Positions 1 to 7,480 of a DNA stretch of 10,748 nt are shown in pieces. The stretch is taken from positions 1 to 10,748 of the forward strand of contig JAQBTI010000056.1 in assembly GCA_027624995.1 (NCBI GenBank), read 5' to 3'. Within the stretch, counting starts at the first letter, position 1; every line of letters starts with the position of its first letter. Origin of the DNA: Chloroflexota bacterium (GTDB taxonomy: Bacteria > Chloroflexota > Dehalococcoidia > Lucifugimonadales > CATQGZ01). The notes below the pieces were generated by a model. That model was not told where the DNA came from and made no database searches. It was given only the letters and a program-made list of their open reading frames with translations. Position numbers and translations under genes: made by a program.

Positions 1-858
1 CGCTCCGACGGCCGTCCGCTGGCTAGAATCATCAACTGGGCCTGCCACAACCTCTGTGTGGGTGGCCAGTATCTGCTCTGGAGCGCCGACTTCACCGGAG
101 TGGCCTGCGAATTCGTAGAGGAGGCCGATCCGGGCTCCGTGTGCCTGTTTTTGTCAGGCGCCGGCGGAGACGTGCACCCGTTCGACTGGTGGTTCGGCAA
201 CATCGAGTCGAGCCGTATGAATACGTACGATGACGCCAGGGACCTCGGCGAGATGTTGGGGGCCGAAGCGATGGCAACTCTTCAGCGGACAGCCATGGAG
301 CGGACCGTGCCGCTAGCGGTGGTGTCCCGGACTATTCCAATGCCGCGCCACCGGGTCTCCTGGACGGCCGAGGCCGCCCAGCAACAGCATGACACCCTGC
401 TACATGAGTTGGGCAGCTACACGGGGGAGACCTGGCCGGAAGGGACCAACATCGCCGTATCCGCCACGCAGAACCCTGAGGCGTACGGCAATGGGTTCAC
501 GCAACTGGTCCTCGCCCGAGACCAGGATAAGCCGCCAGTGCCGGCTGAGCTGCGAGGACTGCGGATCGGGGACCTGCTTATCGCGTGCAGCCCGGGCGAG
601 CTTTTCAACGAGCTGGGCCGGGAGATCAAGGACAGCGTCGGTCGGGACAGGACGTGGGTGGCCAGCTATTGCGCCGACTATATCGGCTATATTTCGACCC
701 GAAAGCCTCACGACGAGATTGTTGATGTCCCCTTGGATGAGATTGTCGATCAGGCCCGATACAGGCGTTTCTATGGGACGACCAACACTCCGTTCGCGCC
801 CGAAGCGGGGGAGGACCTGGTAAACGCAGCCATTGAGCTAGCCTTGAGGCTGAAGTAA
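1..858 (+). CDS. Neutral/alkaline ceramidase-like hydrolase, 3' part (5' truncated by window)
   Basis: The frame is open from base 1, so this is the C-terminal 285 residues of a longer protein; the GTG at 58 is internal, because the codons before it (DGRPLARIINWACHN) already match the family. It resembles the N-terminal catalytic domain of neutral/alkaline non-lysosomal ceramidases, zinc amidases that cleave fatty-acyl amides. Visible family blocks are the INWACHN segment (His16, probable zinc ligand), SADFTG (about 28-33), GAGGDVHP (53-60), SPGELF (Glu200, probable zinc ligand) and DYIGYIST (about 226-233). In true ceramidases the GDVHP block is GDVSPN, with Ser as nucleophile; here His59 stands in that place. 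The protein ends soon after the catalytic domain, without the C-terminal immunoglobulin-like domain of Pseudomonas ceramidase. The family assignment is fairly secure, but ceramide as substrate is doubtful. It ends in TAA; the next gene lies 246 bases downstream. Confidence 0.72.
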   Translation, partial: RSDGRPLARIINWACHNLCVGGQYLLWSADFTGVACEFVEEADPGSVCLFLSGAGGDVHPFDWWFGNIESSRMNTYDDARDLGEMLGAEAMATLQRTAMERTVPLAVVSRTIPMPRHRVSWTAEAAQQQHDTLLHELGSYTGETWPEGTNIAVSATQNPEAYGNGFTQLVLARDQDKPPVPAELRGLRIGDLLIACSPGELFNELGREIKDSVGRDRTWVASYCADYIGYISTRKPHDEIVDVPLDEIVDQARYRRFYGTTNTPFAPEAGEDLVNAAIELALRLK

Positions 859-861
859 ACG

Positions 862-885
862 AGTCCCAGCTACGGTGACTGGGCT
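862..885 (+). terminator. Weak hairpin after the ceramidase-like gene
   Basis: CCCAG (865-869) can pair with CTGGG (879-883) across a nine-base loop, and the stem can extend by two pairs past a bulged T. It starts three bases after the TAA stop. Only TT and then mixed sequence follows, so it is at best a poor intrinsic terminator. Confidence 0.22.
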
Positions 886-985
886 TGTCGTGGCGAGCTC
901 GATCTCACTCCCAACTGGACAAGCGACACGGTATCTCGTCCCGAGAGGAGCTAAGCCTTGCCCTCCAAGACGGGCGGGTCGGTGA

Positions 986-1014
986 TTGACTGCGTTCCAT
1001 GGAGTCCGTACCAT
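986..1014 (+). promoter_or_regulatory. Candidate sigma70-type promoter for the GGT-like gene
   Basis: TTGACT (986-991) matches the -35 consensus at five of six positions. After exactly 17 bases comes TACCAT (1009-1014), which matches the -10 consensus at four of six. Transcription would start near 1021 and give a leader of about 84 bases before the ATG at 1105. The rest of the 859-1104 spacer holds no convincing gene. The call rests on consensus match and spacing alone. Confidence 0.4.
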
Positions 1015-1104
1015 CGTCATGGACTGGGCATTCGTCTGACTCCCGCAACCTGCATGAAAGATGTCGGCCTGAAGGACCCAGGCTAGATACGAGGTATTCA
1101 CATC

Positions 1105-2901
1105 ATGGCATTCACCACACGACCGGTCATCATGGGCACCCGCGGCGTTGTCACATCCGGGCATTACCTGGCCACCGCGGCGGGCTTCCGTATCATGGAG
1201 AAGGGTGGCAACGCCATCGACGCGGCGGCGGCGATGGGCTTTTGTCTCAACCTGCTGGAGCCTTTCAGCAACGGCATCGGGGGCGAATCACCCACTCTGG
1301 TCTACTCAGCCAAAGAGGGGAAGACCTTCGCCGTCAGCGGGATGGGCTGGTCTCCGAAGGCGTTCACGATCGACTGGTGCCGCCAGAACGGGATCGACCT
1401 CATCCCCGGCGACGGCTTTCTGCCCGCGTGCGTACCGGCGGTCGTCGATACCTGGGCCACCGCCGTCTCCCGCTTCGGTACGATGAGTTTCTCCGAAGTG
1501 CTTCAGCCTGCCATAGAGCTGGCCGAGCGCGGATTTCCGGTCTACGAAGGCATGCACAACACCTTATCAAGCAGCGTTCAAAAGTTCACCGAACTGTACC
1601 CGACGACGGGCCAGGTCTATCTCCCTAACGGTCGAGTGCCCAATGTCGGGGAGGTGTTTCGTAATCCGGAGTTTGCCACGACCCTCAAGACAATGTGCCG
1701 CGCGGAGGAGGAGGCCCAACCCAAGGGAAGAGTCGCCGGCATCGAGGCTGCGCGCGACGCCTTCTATAAAGGCGAGATCGCCGAGCGGATTGTCAGGTTC
1801 ATCTCGGACAACCCGGTCGAGGACGCAAGCGGGATCGCCCACTCCGGACTCCTGTCCTACGAGGACTTTGCAGAATGGCACGCGACGGTGGAAGACCCCG
1901 TCTCCTACAACTACCGCGGTCTCGATGTACATAAGTGTCCGACCTGGACCCAGGGGCCTGTCTTCCTCCAGCACCTGGCCATCCTAGACGGGTTTGATCT
2001 GAAGAAGCTGGGCCACAACTCCGCTGAGTACCTTCACACATGGGTCGAGTCGGCCAAGCTGGCCTTCGCCGATCGTGAAGCCTACTACGGTGACCCGCTA
2101 TTCGACGATGTACCCATGGACGTGCTCCTTTCCGAGGAGTACAACTCGGCACGGCGTGAACTCATCGGCGCGACGGCATCGCTGGCGATGCGACCCGGAG
2201 ATGTCGGAAACGGTGTGCCTCACTACGCTACGGTGGACGTGGCCGAGGACAATCGGCGGGCTCTTGGAGTAGCGGCAAGGCTAGCCAAGGAACAAGACCT
2301 GACAGGGGTCCACGAAGGCGACACGACTCACCTCGACGCCATTGATCGGGAGGGGAACATGGTCGCCAGCACTCCCAGCGGCGGGTGGCTCGGCTCGTCG
2401 CCGGTGATCCCTGGACTGGGATTTCCTATCGGTACCCGAGGCCAGATGTTCTACCTTAACCCGGAACGTCCCAACGCCCTGGAGCCTCGCAAACGGCCCC
2501 GTGCCACGCTCACGCCGTCCATGGTGACACGGCAGGGCGAGCCGTTCATGGCATTTGGCACCCCCGGTGGTGACAGCCAGGATCAGGTGACGCTGCAGTT
2601 CTTCTTGAATTATGTCGAGTTCGGTATGAACATCCAGGAGGCGCTGGATGCGCCGGCCGTTCGCTCCGTTCACTTCCCTTCTTCCTTCTATCCACGCGCT
2701 GCCTTTCCAGGCCGATTGACCACAGAACCCGTGATTCCAGGGGAGGTGATCGCAGAGCTCGGCCGGCGCGGACATGAGATCGAGATGACCGATGCCTGGT
2801 ATGGCGGAAAGGTCCTGGCCATCCACTACAACAAGAGCACCGGTGTCATATCGGGCGGGGCGTCGCCCAGGGGCACAATAGGCTACGCTTTCGGATGGTA
2901 G
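1105..2901 (+). CDS. Gamma-glutamyltransferase-family Ntn hydrolase (GGT-like)
   Basis: A 598-residue protein of the GGT superfamily, made as a precursor that cuts itself into large and small subunits. The predicted cleavage is before Thr407 in EGD-TTHLDAIDREGN; the freed Thr407 (codon 2323-2325) would be the nucleophile. Other family blocks are GGNAIDAAAAMGF (34-46), NGIGGES (56-62), RPRATLTPSMV (464-474) and GTPGGDSQDQ (485-494). The start is firm: GAGGT lies at 1091-1095, nine bases upstream, and an in-frame TAG at 1084-1086 blocks extension. No signal peptide is seen, whereas classical bacterial GGTs are periplasmic. The Arg motif that binds gamma-glutamyl carboxylate (RExAP type) is replaced by GMGWSPKA (79-86), and the SSMSP loop by ATLTP. 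These changes resemble GGT-like amidohydrolases such as oxamate-amidohydrolase-type proteins, so glutathione may not be the substrate. It ends in TAG, 19 bases before the epimerase gene, so the two may be co-transcribed. Confidence 0.85.
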   Translation: MAFTTRPVIMGTRGVVTSGHYLATAAGFRIMEKGGNAIDAAAAMGFCLNLLEPFSNGIGGESPTLVYSAKEGKTFAVSGMGWSPKAFTIDWCRQNGIDLIPGDGFLPACVPAVVDTWATAVSRFGTMSFSEVLQPAIELAERGFPVYEGMHNTLSSSVQKFTELYPTTGQVYLPNGRVPNVGEVFRNPEFATTLKTMCRAEEEAQPKGRVAGIEAARDAFYKGEIAERIVRFISDNPVEDASGIAHSGLLSYEDFAEWHATVEDPVSYNYRGLDVHKCPTWTQGPVFLQHLAILDGFDLKKLGHNSAEYLHTWVESAKLAFADREAYYGDPLFDDVPMDVLLSEEYNSARRELIGATASLAMRPGDVGNGVPHYATVDVAEDNRRALGVAARLAKEQDLTGVHEGDTTHLDAIDREGNMVASTPSGGWLGSSPVIPGLGFPIGTRGQMFYLNPERPNALEPRKRPRATLTPSMVTRQGEPFMAFGTPGGDSQDQVTLQFFLNYVEFGMNIQEALDAPAVRSVHFPSSFYPRAAFPGRLTTEPVIPGEVIAELGRRGHEIEMTDAWYGGKVLAIHYNKSTGVISGGASPRGTIGYAFGW

Positions 2902-2920
2902 CGTCCGCCAGGCAACTGAC

Positions 2921-3895
2921 GTGAAACTCATGGATACACTCGTTTTGGGAGGCAGCAGGTTCGTAGGCCTTCACCTGGTCCAGCTTCTGCATAGCCATGG
3001 GCACAAGGTGACCGTCCTCAATAGGGGGCTCTCCCGGACAGAGCTTCCCGCAGGAGTCCACAGGCTCAAGGCAGACCGACATAGCCCGGCCGAGATGACC
3101 GCCGCACTTGAGGGCAAGCGGTACGACACGGTGTTTGACATCTCGGGCTACACGCCCGCCGACATCGAGGCCGTGCTGACTCCCCTGGCAGACGGGATCG
3201 GCCACTATGTCTTCTGCAGCAGCACGGCGGTCTACGCTCCCAGCGAACTCGGACCTGTGCGGGAAGACTTCCCGCTCTTTCGCGCTCCGAGCGCACGTCC
3301 GTATGCCAGAGACAAGGTCGCCTGCGAAGACCTGCTGATGGATGCACACGCTCGAGGGAGGCTCTCGGTCACCGTCGTCAGGCCACCATACGTGTACGGA
3401 CCTCACAACACCCTGCCCCAGCGAGAGTTCGCGTACTTCGCGAGGCTGATCCGGGGTCGTATCCTAATTATTCCCGACCGGGGGCTGAGGCACTGGCACA
3501 GCGTCCACGTCGAAGACCTGGCCGAGCTCTTCGCCGCGGTCCCCGGGAGGTCCCAGGCCCTGGGCCAGGCCTACACCGCCTGCGCAGACGCGGCGATCAC
3601 CGCCAACGGCTACGTCTAGGCGCTCGAAGAAGTGATGGGTGTGCGAGCCGAAATCGTGAATGTGGACAGCACGTACCCAGGCCTGGCCGACGGCAGTGTC
3701 TTCCCCTTCGGTGCGGGGGCCAGCTCCATCTATGCCAACGACAAGGCCCGCAATGACCTGGACTGGGCACCGACGTACACGATGCGCGACGGTCTGGAGA
3801 TGACGTACCGCTGGTGGCGGGAGGAAGGGCTCGACCAGGAGGAGTGGGACTTCTCCAAGGACGACGAAGTCCTGCGCCGCGTCTCGCGCATCTGA
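2921..3895 (+). pseudogene. NAD(P)-dependent epimerase/reductase (extended SDR), split by an in-frame amber codon
   Basis: An extended short-chain dehydrogenase acting on a nucleotide-sugar or similar substrate. The N-terminal part (232 residues) has the Rossmann motif GGSRFVG (10-16), NRG (34-36) ending beta-strand 2, CSSTAVY (99-105), the catalytic pair Tyr128/Lys132 in YARDK, and RPPYVYGPHN (154-163). A TAG at 3617-3619 interrupts it after NGYV. The same frame continues with ALEEVMG and a normal C-terminal region (YANDKARNDLDWAP, then a Trp-rich tail) to a TGA at 3893-3895. The full reading is 324 codons, a usual length for the family. GTG at 2921 has a weak AGG eight bases upstream; ATG at 2930 is the alternative start. 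The downstream part has an ATG at 3632 but no clear ribosome site. A single C-to-T change (CAG to TAG) would explain the break. Whether the truncated 232-residue product works is unknown; it lacks much of the substrate-binding lobe. Confidence 0.8.
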
Positions 3896-3962
3896 CCGCC
3901 GTCGTAGGCCCAAGCATCGCGCGCCCATGTTGTGTGGGATTAGGCCCATGAGAGAAGATCGT

Positions 3963-3978
3963 CGCTCTTACGAGAGCG
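3963..3978 (+). promoter_or_regulatory. Perfect small hairpin with TACG loop before the propeller gene
   Basis: CGCTCT (3963-3968) and AGAGCG (3973-3978) are perfect inverted repeats around TACG, a loop of the stable UNCG class in RNA. It sits 28 bases before the ATG at 4007 and about 70 bases after the epimerase stop. No T-run follows, so a classical terminator is unlikely. It may be a leader structure or processing site, or chance. Confidence 0.25.
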
Positions 3979-4006
3979 CCCAATCCAGTCCTAAGCAGGT
4001 GCAAAG

Positions 4007-7000
4007 ATGGTGACGGATCAGGCGACGGGCACAGATTCAGACCTGTTCGAAACCATGGAGTGGCGCTCGATTGGTCCGTTTCGTGGTGGCCGGGTGGTTG
4101 CGGTAGCGGGACACCCCACTGACCCGATGGTCTTCTACTTCGGCGGCTGCGCCGGAGGCGTGTGGAAGACCTACGACGGGGGTACCTACTGGGAGAACGT
4201 CTCCGACGGCTATTTCAAGACGGCGGCGGTGGGAGCTATCGCGGTCGCCGAGTCCGACCCCAACGTCATATACACCGGGATGGGCGAGTCGTGCATCCGT
4301 GGAAACGTCTCCCACGGTGACGGAGTGTACAGGTCAACAGACGCCGGCAGGACGTGGGCACACCTGGGTCTGGAGGACACGCGGCACATTTCCCGCGTCC
4401 GTGTAGACCCGCGGAATCCCGAAGTGGTCTTCGTAGCAGCGCTGGGGCACGTCTTCGGTCCTAACGACCAGCGAGGCGTGTTCCGGTCCAAAGACGGCGG
4501 ACAGACATGGGAGCGCGTCCTCTTCAAGAGCGAGAAGGCGGGAGCTGCGGACCTGGTTATGGACCCGAATAACCCTCGCGTGCTCTACGCGGCCATCTGG
4601 GAGGCGGGACGGGAGCCCTGGAGGCTCACCAGCGGGGGCCCGGACAGCGGACTCTACAAGACCGTCGACGGTGGCGACACGTGGACGGAGCTGACGAATA
4701 ACAAGGGTCTACCAGAAGGCGTCAAAGGCCGCATGGGGCTGGCCGTCTCGCCCGCGCGATCCGGTCGCGTCTGGGCTATCGTGGAATCTGAACAGGGTGG
4801 CCTATTTCGCTCCGACGACGGTGGGTCGACATGGGAGCTGGTTAATCAGGACCGGCCGCTGCTGCAGAGGCAGTTCTATTTCAGCCACGTGTTCGCCGAT
4901 CCCCAGGACCCCGAGACGGTGTACGTCCTCAGCATCCAGGCCTGGAAGTCCACTAATGGCGGCCGTAGCTTCACGAGGTTCGATCCGCCCCACGGTGACC
5001 ACCACGACCTGTGGCTCGACCCGGGCGACCCACGGAGAATAATTGAAGGAAACGACGGCGGCGCCTGCGTCTCCTTCAACGGAGGCTCGACCTGGTCGAG
5101 CATCTACAACCAGCCCACGGCGCAGTTCTACCACGTGGCCACCGACTCCCAGTTTCCTTTCCGGGCCTACGCTACGCAGCAGGACAACTCCGCGATCAGT
5201 GTCCCGAGCCGGTCGCTCACGGGCACGATACAGTGGGCCGACTGCTACCCAGTCGGGGCCTCCGAGTCCGGGCACATCGCCGTGCGTCAGGACGATCCTA
5301 ACATCGTCTACTCGGGAACCCCCACCCACGGAGCGGAGTACCTATTGCGGTACGACCACCGTCTCCGCCGGAGCAGGATCATCTCGGTGTGGCCGGACCA
5401 CAACTTCGGCGCGGGAGTTGGAGACCACAAGTACCGGTTCCAGTGGACCTACCCCATCGTGATCTCCCCACACGACCAGAACATACTTTACGTAGCGGCG
5501 AATGTGGTGTTCCGCTCGGAGAACGAGGGCCACAGCTGGGAGGCGATCAGCCCGGACCTGACGCGAAACGACCCATCCAAGCTGGAGAGCTCAGGCGGGC
5601 CCATCACACAGGACAATACCGGCGTGGAGCACTACTGCACCATCTTCGCCTTCGCCGAGTCGCCCCAGGAAAGTGGTGTCTTCTGGGCGGGTTCGGACGA
5701 TGGACTGGTCCATGTCTCGCGCGATGGCGGCAAGTCGTGGAAGGACGTCACTCCGGACGGGCTGTCCGAATGGACTCTGATCAGCACGATCGAGCCCTCG
5801 CCCCACGACCCGGCCACCGCGTACATGGCGGCGACACGGTACAAGCTCGATGACTTCCGTCCCTACCTCTACAAGACCGAGGACTACGGCCGCACCTGGG
5901 TAACGATAACGGACGGCATACCTGGAGACGACTTCACCAGAGTGATCAGGGAGGACCCCGAACGGCGCGGGCTTCTCTACGCAGGTACCGAGACGGGAGT
6001 GTACGTGTCCTTCGACGGAGGCGTGGCGTGGCAGCCCCTCCAGATGAACCTTTCGACGGGCTCAGGACGCGGTCTGCCCGCAGTACCGGTGCACGACTTG
6101 GTGGTAAAGGGCGACGAACTGGTAGTGGCAACACACGGCCGCTCCTTTTGGATTCTGGACAACCTGGCACTGCTCAGGCAACTGGAGCCTGCGGTGATTC
6201 ACGAGCCGGTCCACCTGTTCGCGCCTGCCCCGGCCTACCTCGTGCCGCCCCCCAGGGCCGGAACGGTCTCGCACAGCAGCCGGCGTGAGCTGGCGGCCTC
6301 GTATGTCGAGCAGCACCCTGAGATCGACACCGTCCCCGTGCATCTGGACGCGGGCACCAACCCGCCGCACGGGCTGGTGGTTACGTATCGCCTGGGCCAG
6401 CCGCCGCCGAATGCCGAAGTCTCGCTGACCTTTGTCGACTCGACAGGTGGAACGATCAAAACCTTTAGTAGCGAGAAGGGCGAGGAGGTCGCCGAGCCGG
6501 ACGACGGCAAACGGGAACCACTGGTGTCTGCTAAGGCGGGAATGAACCGCTTTGTGTGGGACATGAAGTACCCCGCGGCCAGCGCCGTGCCGGGGACGGC
6601 CGAGCCGGAATACGGGCTGGCCGGACCGCTCTCCCTGCCTGGGACCTACGAGGTCCGGCTGGAGGTCGGCGGCCACGCGCAATCACAGAGCTTCGAACTA
6701 CTGAGCGACCCACGCATCACGGCGACCCGACAGGACCTGGAAGCGCAGTTCGCTCTCCTGGTCCAAATTCGGGACAAGCTGTCCGAGACCAACGAGGCCG
6801 TCAGCCAGGTGCGCCGTATCCGCAGTCAGGTGGAGCAGTGGGTCGAACGCGTCGACGGGCAGGATAGCCGCTCGGCCCTTTCCAGAGCGGCGGACGGCCT
6901 CAACGTGAAGCTGTCGGCCATCGAATCGGAGTTGATGCACACGGCGATAACCGGCAGGCTCGATGCCATCGCCTACCCGGCCCGTCTGAACGCAAAGTTA

Positions 7001-7189
7001 TCGGCGCTGGCCAAGGTTGTAGCCGGCGCGGACGGGCGGCCGACGACGCAGTCGTACGATGTGTTCGACGAGCTGTCCGCCCGTGTCGATGGACAGCTGG
7101 GGGAGCTGAAAGAAGTCGTCGATAGCGACCTGACCGCGTTCACAGGGCTGGTGGGAAAGCTCGGCGTCCCCGCCATCAAACGAGCTTGA
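4007..7189 (+). CDS. Large multi-Asp-box (BNR/VPS10-like) beta-propeller protein
   Basis: A 1060-residue protein of the sortilin/VPS10-like 'glycosyl hydrolase' group common in Acidobacteria, Bacteroidetes and Chloroflexi; its biochemical role is not established. Residues about 17-720 form the propeller region. I count eleven Asp-box motifs (S/T-x-D/N-x-G-x-T/S-W/F type) starting at residues 55, 110, 161, 219, 269, 315, 356, 504, 571, 624 and 668. THGRSFWILDNL (709-720) closes the propeller as in relatives. Residues 730-900 look like a beta-rich module with the family block NRFVWDMKYP (847-856). Residues 905-1045 are rich in heptad-like helices and may form a coiled coil. No signal peptide or membrane segment is present, and an in-frame TAA at 3992-3994 excludes an N-terminal extension. 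The start is supported by AGGTG at 3997-4001. Hydrolase activity should not be assumed, since Asp boxes are structural and no sialidase catalytic set is visible. Confidence 0.85.
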   Translation: MVTDQATGTDSDLFETMEWRSIGPFRGGRVVAVAGHPTDPMVFYFGGCAGGVWKTYDGGTYWENVSDGYFKTAAVGAIAVAESDPNVIYTGMGESCIRGNVSHGDGVYRSTDAGRTWAHLGLEDTRHISRVRVDPRNPEVVFVAALGHVFGPNDQRGVFRSKDGGQTWERVLFKSEKAGAADLVMDPNNPRVLYAAIWEAGREPWRLTSGGPDSGLYKTVDGGDTWTELTNNKGLPEGVKGRMGLAVSPARSGRVWAIVESEQGGLFRSDDGGSTWELVNQDRPLLQRQFYFSHVFADPQDPETVYVLSIQAWKSTNGGRSFTRFDPPHGDHHDLWLDPGDPRRIIEGNDGGACVSFNGGSTWSSIYNQPTAQFYHVATDSQFPFRAYATQQDNSAISVPSRSLTGTIQWADCYPVGASESGHIAVRQDDPNIVYSGTPTHGAEYLLRYDHRLRRSRIISVWPDHNFGAGVGDHKYRFQWTYPIVISPHDQNILYVAANVVFRSENEGHSWEAISPDLTRNDPSKLESSGGPITQDNTGVEHYCTIFAFAESPQESGVFWAGSDDGLVHVSRDGGKSWKDVTPDGLSEWTLISTIEPSPHDPATAYMAATRYKLDDFRPYLYKTEDYGRTWVTITDGIPGDDFTRVIREDPERRGLLYAGTETGVYVSFDGGVAWQPLQMNLSTGSGRGLPAVPVHDLVVKGDELVVATHGRSFWILDNLALLRQLEPAVIHEPVHLFAPAPAYLVPPPRAGTVSHSSRRELAASYVEQHPEIDTVPVHLDAGTNPPHGLVVTYRLGQPPPNAEVSLTFVDSTGGTIKTFSSEKGEEVAEPDDGKREPLVSAKAGMNRFVWDMKYPAASAVPGTAEPEYGLAGPLSLPGTYEVRLEVGGHAQSQSFELLSDPRITATRQDLEAQFALLVQIRDKLSETNEAVSQVRRIRSQVEQWVERVDGQDSRSALSRAADGLNVKLSAIESELMHTAITGRLDAIAYPARLNAKLSALAKVVAGADGRPTTQSYDVFDELSARVDGQLGELKEVVDSDLTAFTGLVGKLGVPAIKRA

Positions 7190-7255
7190 TGCGAGGTCTG
7201 GAAAGTGGGTTCGTTCGATTGAGCTAATCAAATGGGTGGGAATCCACTACGGAAT

Positions 7256-7287
7256 CTGGGAGTCTCACGCGTGTGAGACTTGCCCAG
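7256..7287. terminator. Strong palindromic hairpin, possible bidirectional terminator
   Basis: AGTCTCAC (7261-7268) and GTGAGACT (7273-7280) are perfect eight-base inverted repeats around GCGT. CTGGG (7256-7260) pairs with CCCAG (7283-7287) to extend the stem to 13 pairs, with TG bulged on one side. It lies 67 bases after the propeller gene's stop. No T-tract follows on either strand, so it could also be an operator-like palindrome or a trace of the adjacent mobile element. Confidence 0.4.
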
Positions 7288-7314
7288 TCGGTGATGTGGC
7301 CAGTCTTCCTCACT

Positions 7315-7395
7315 TTGGCGTGCGCCATGTCGGTCGATCGCCACAGCCATGTGTTCGTCCAGATGCGTGTCCACACAGACGATCGCCCTCGAGTC
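7315..7395 (-). mobile_element. Relic of an IS110-family transposase N-terminus
   Basis: The minus strand encodes AIVCVDTHLDEHMAVAIDR followed by HGAR, which resembles the start of IS110-family (DEDD, RuvC-like) transposases. These typically begin with a V/I-G-V/I-D-T-H-K-D-x-H-x-A-A/V segment followed by a G-x-R/A stretch. The first catalytic Asp would be encoded at 7369-7371. Similarity fades after about 27 residues; the frame stays open but no DEDD remainder or C-terminal Ser domain follows, and no ends can be defined. The piece lies between the propeller gene and the CoA-transferase promoter and looks like a decayed insertion. I recognise this by motif only; a chance match is possible because the fragment is short. 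Confidence 0.5.
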
Positions 7396-7422
7396 GGTAG
7401 GTCGGGGGCCGATACAAGCTCG

Positions 7423-7451
7423 TTGTAACCCGCGTGACCCTTGGATACAAT
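7423..7451 (+). promoter_or_regulatory. Candidate sigma70-type promoter for the CoA-transferase gene
   Basis: TTGTAA (7423-7428) and TACAAT (7446-7451) are separated by exactly 17 bases; they match the -35 and -10 consensus at four and five of six positions. Transcription would begin near 7458, ten bases before the Shine-Dalgarno, giving a very short leader. With the hairpin upstream, this suggests the CoA-transferase is transcribed separately from the propeller gene. Confidence 0.5.
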
Positions 7452-7467
7452 GGCGCGCGCATTCATG

Positions 7468-7476
7468 AAGGAGGGG
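7468..7476 (+). promoter_or_regulatory. Strong Shine-Dalgarno that fixes a TTG start
   Basis: AAGGAGGGG is the best ribosome binding site in the window and ends four bases before the TTG at 7481. An in-frame TGA at 7466-7468 rules out any earlier start, so the rare TTG is well supported. The nearby ATG at 7465 is in another frame and has no ribosome site. Confidence 0.75.
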
Positions 7477-7480
7477 ACAT

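Noticed and set aside
999..1628. Forward open frame of 209 codons overlapping the start of the GGT-like gene
   Set aside because: Its translation is Arg/His-rich, has no family features, and overlaps well-supported coding sequence in another frame.
2281..2931. Minus-strand open frame of 216 codons inside the GGT-like gene
   Set aside because: It is antisense to conserved GGT motifs and has no recognisable domain; long antisense frames are common in G+C-rich genes.
3617..3619. TAG as a recoded sense codon (for example pyrrolysine)
   Set aside because: Three other genes here end in TAG, no recoding element is visible, and this SDR family does not use pyrrolysine; a point mutation or error is simpler.
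3632..3895. Separate small gene of 87 residues after the epimerase
   Set aside because: It is in the same frame as the epimerase, matches that family's C-terminus, and has no clear ribosome binding site of its own; it is treated as the rest of the split gene.
6062..6682. Minus-strand open frame of 206 codons inside the propeller gene
   Set aside because: It has low-complexity Arg/Gly/Val composition and no motif, and is opposite a convincing coding sequence.
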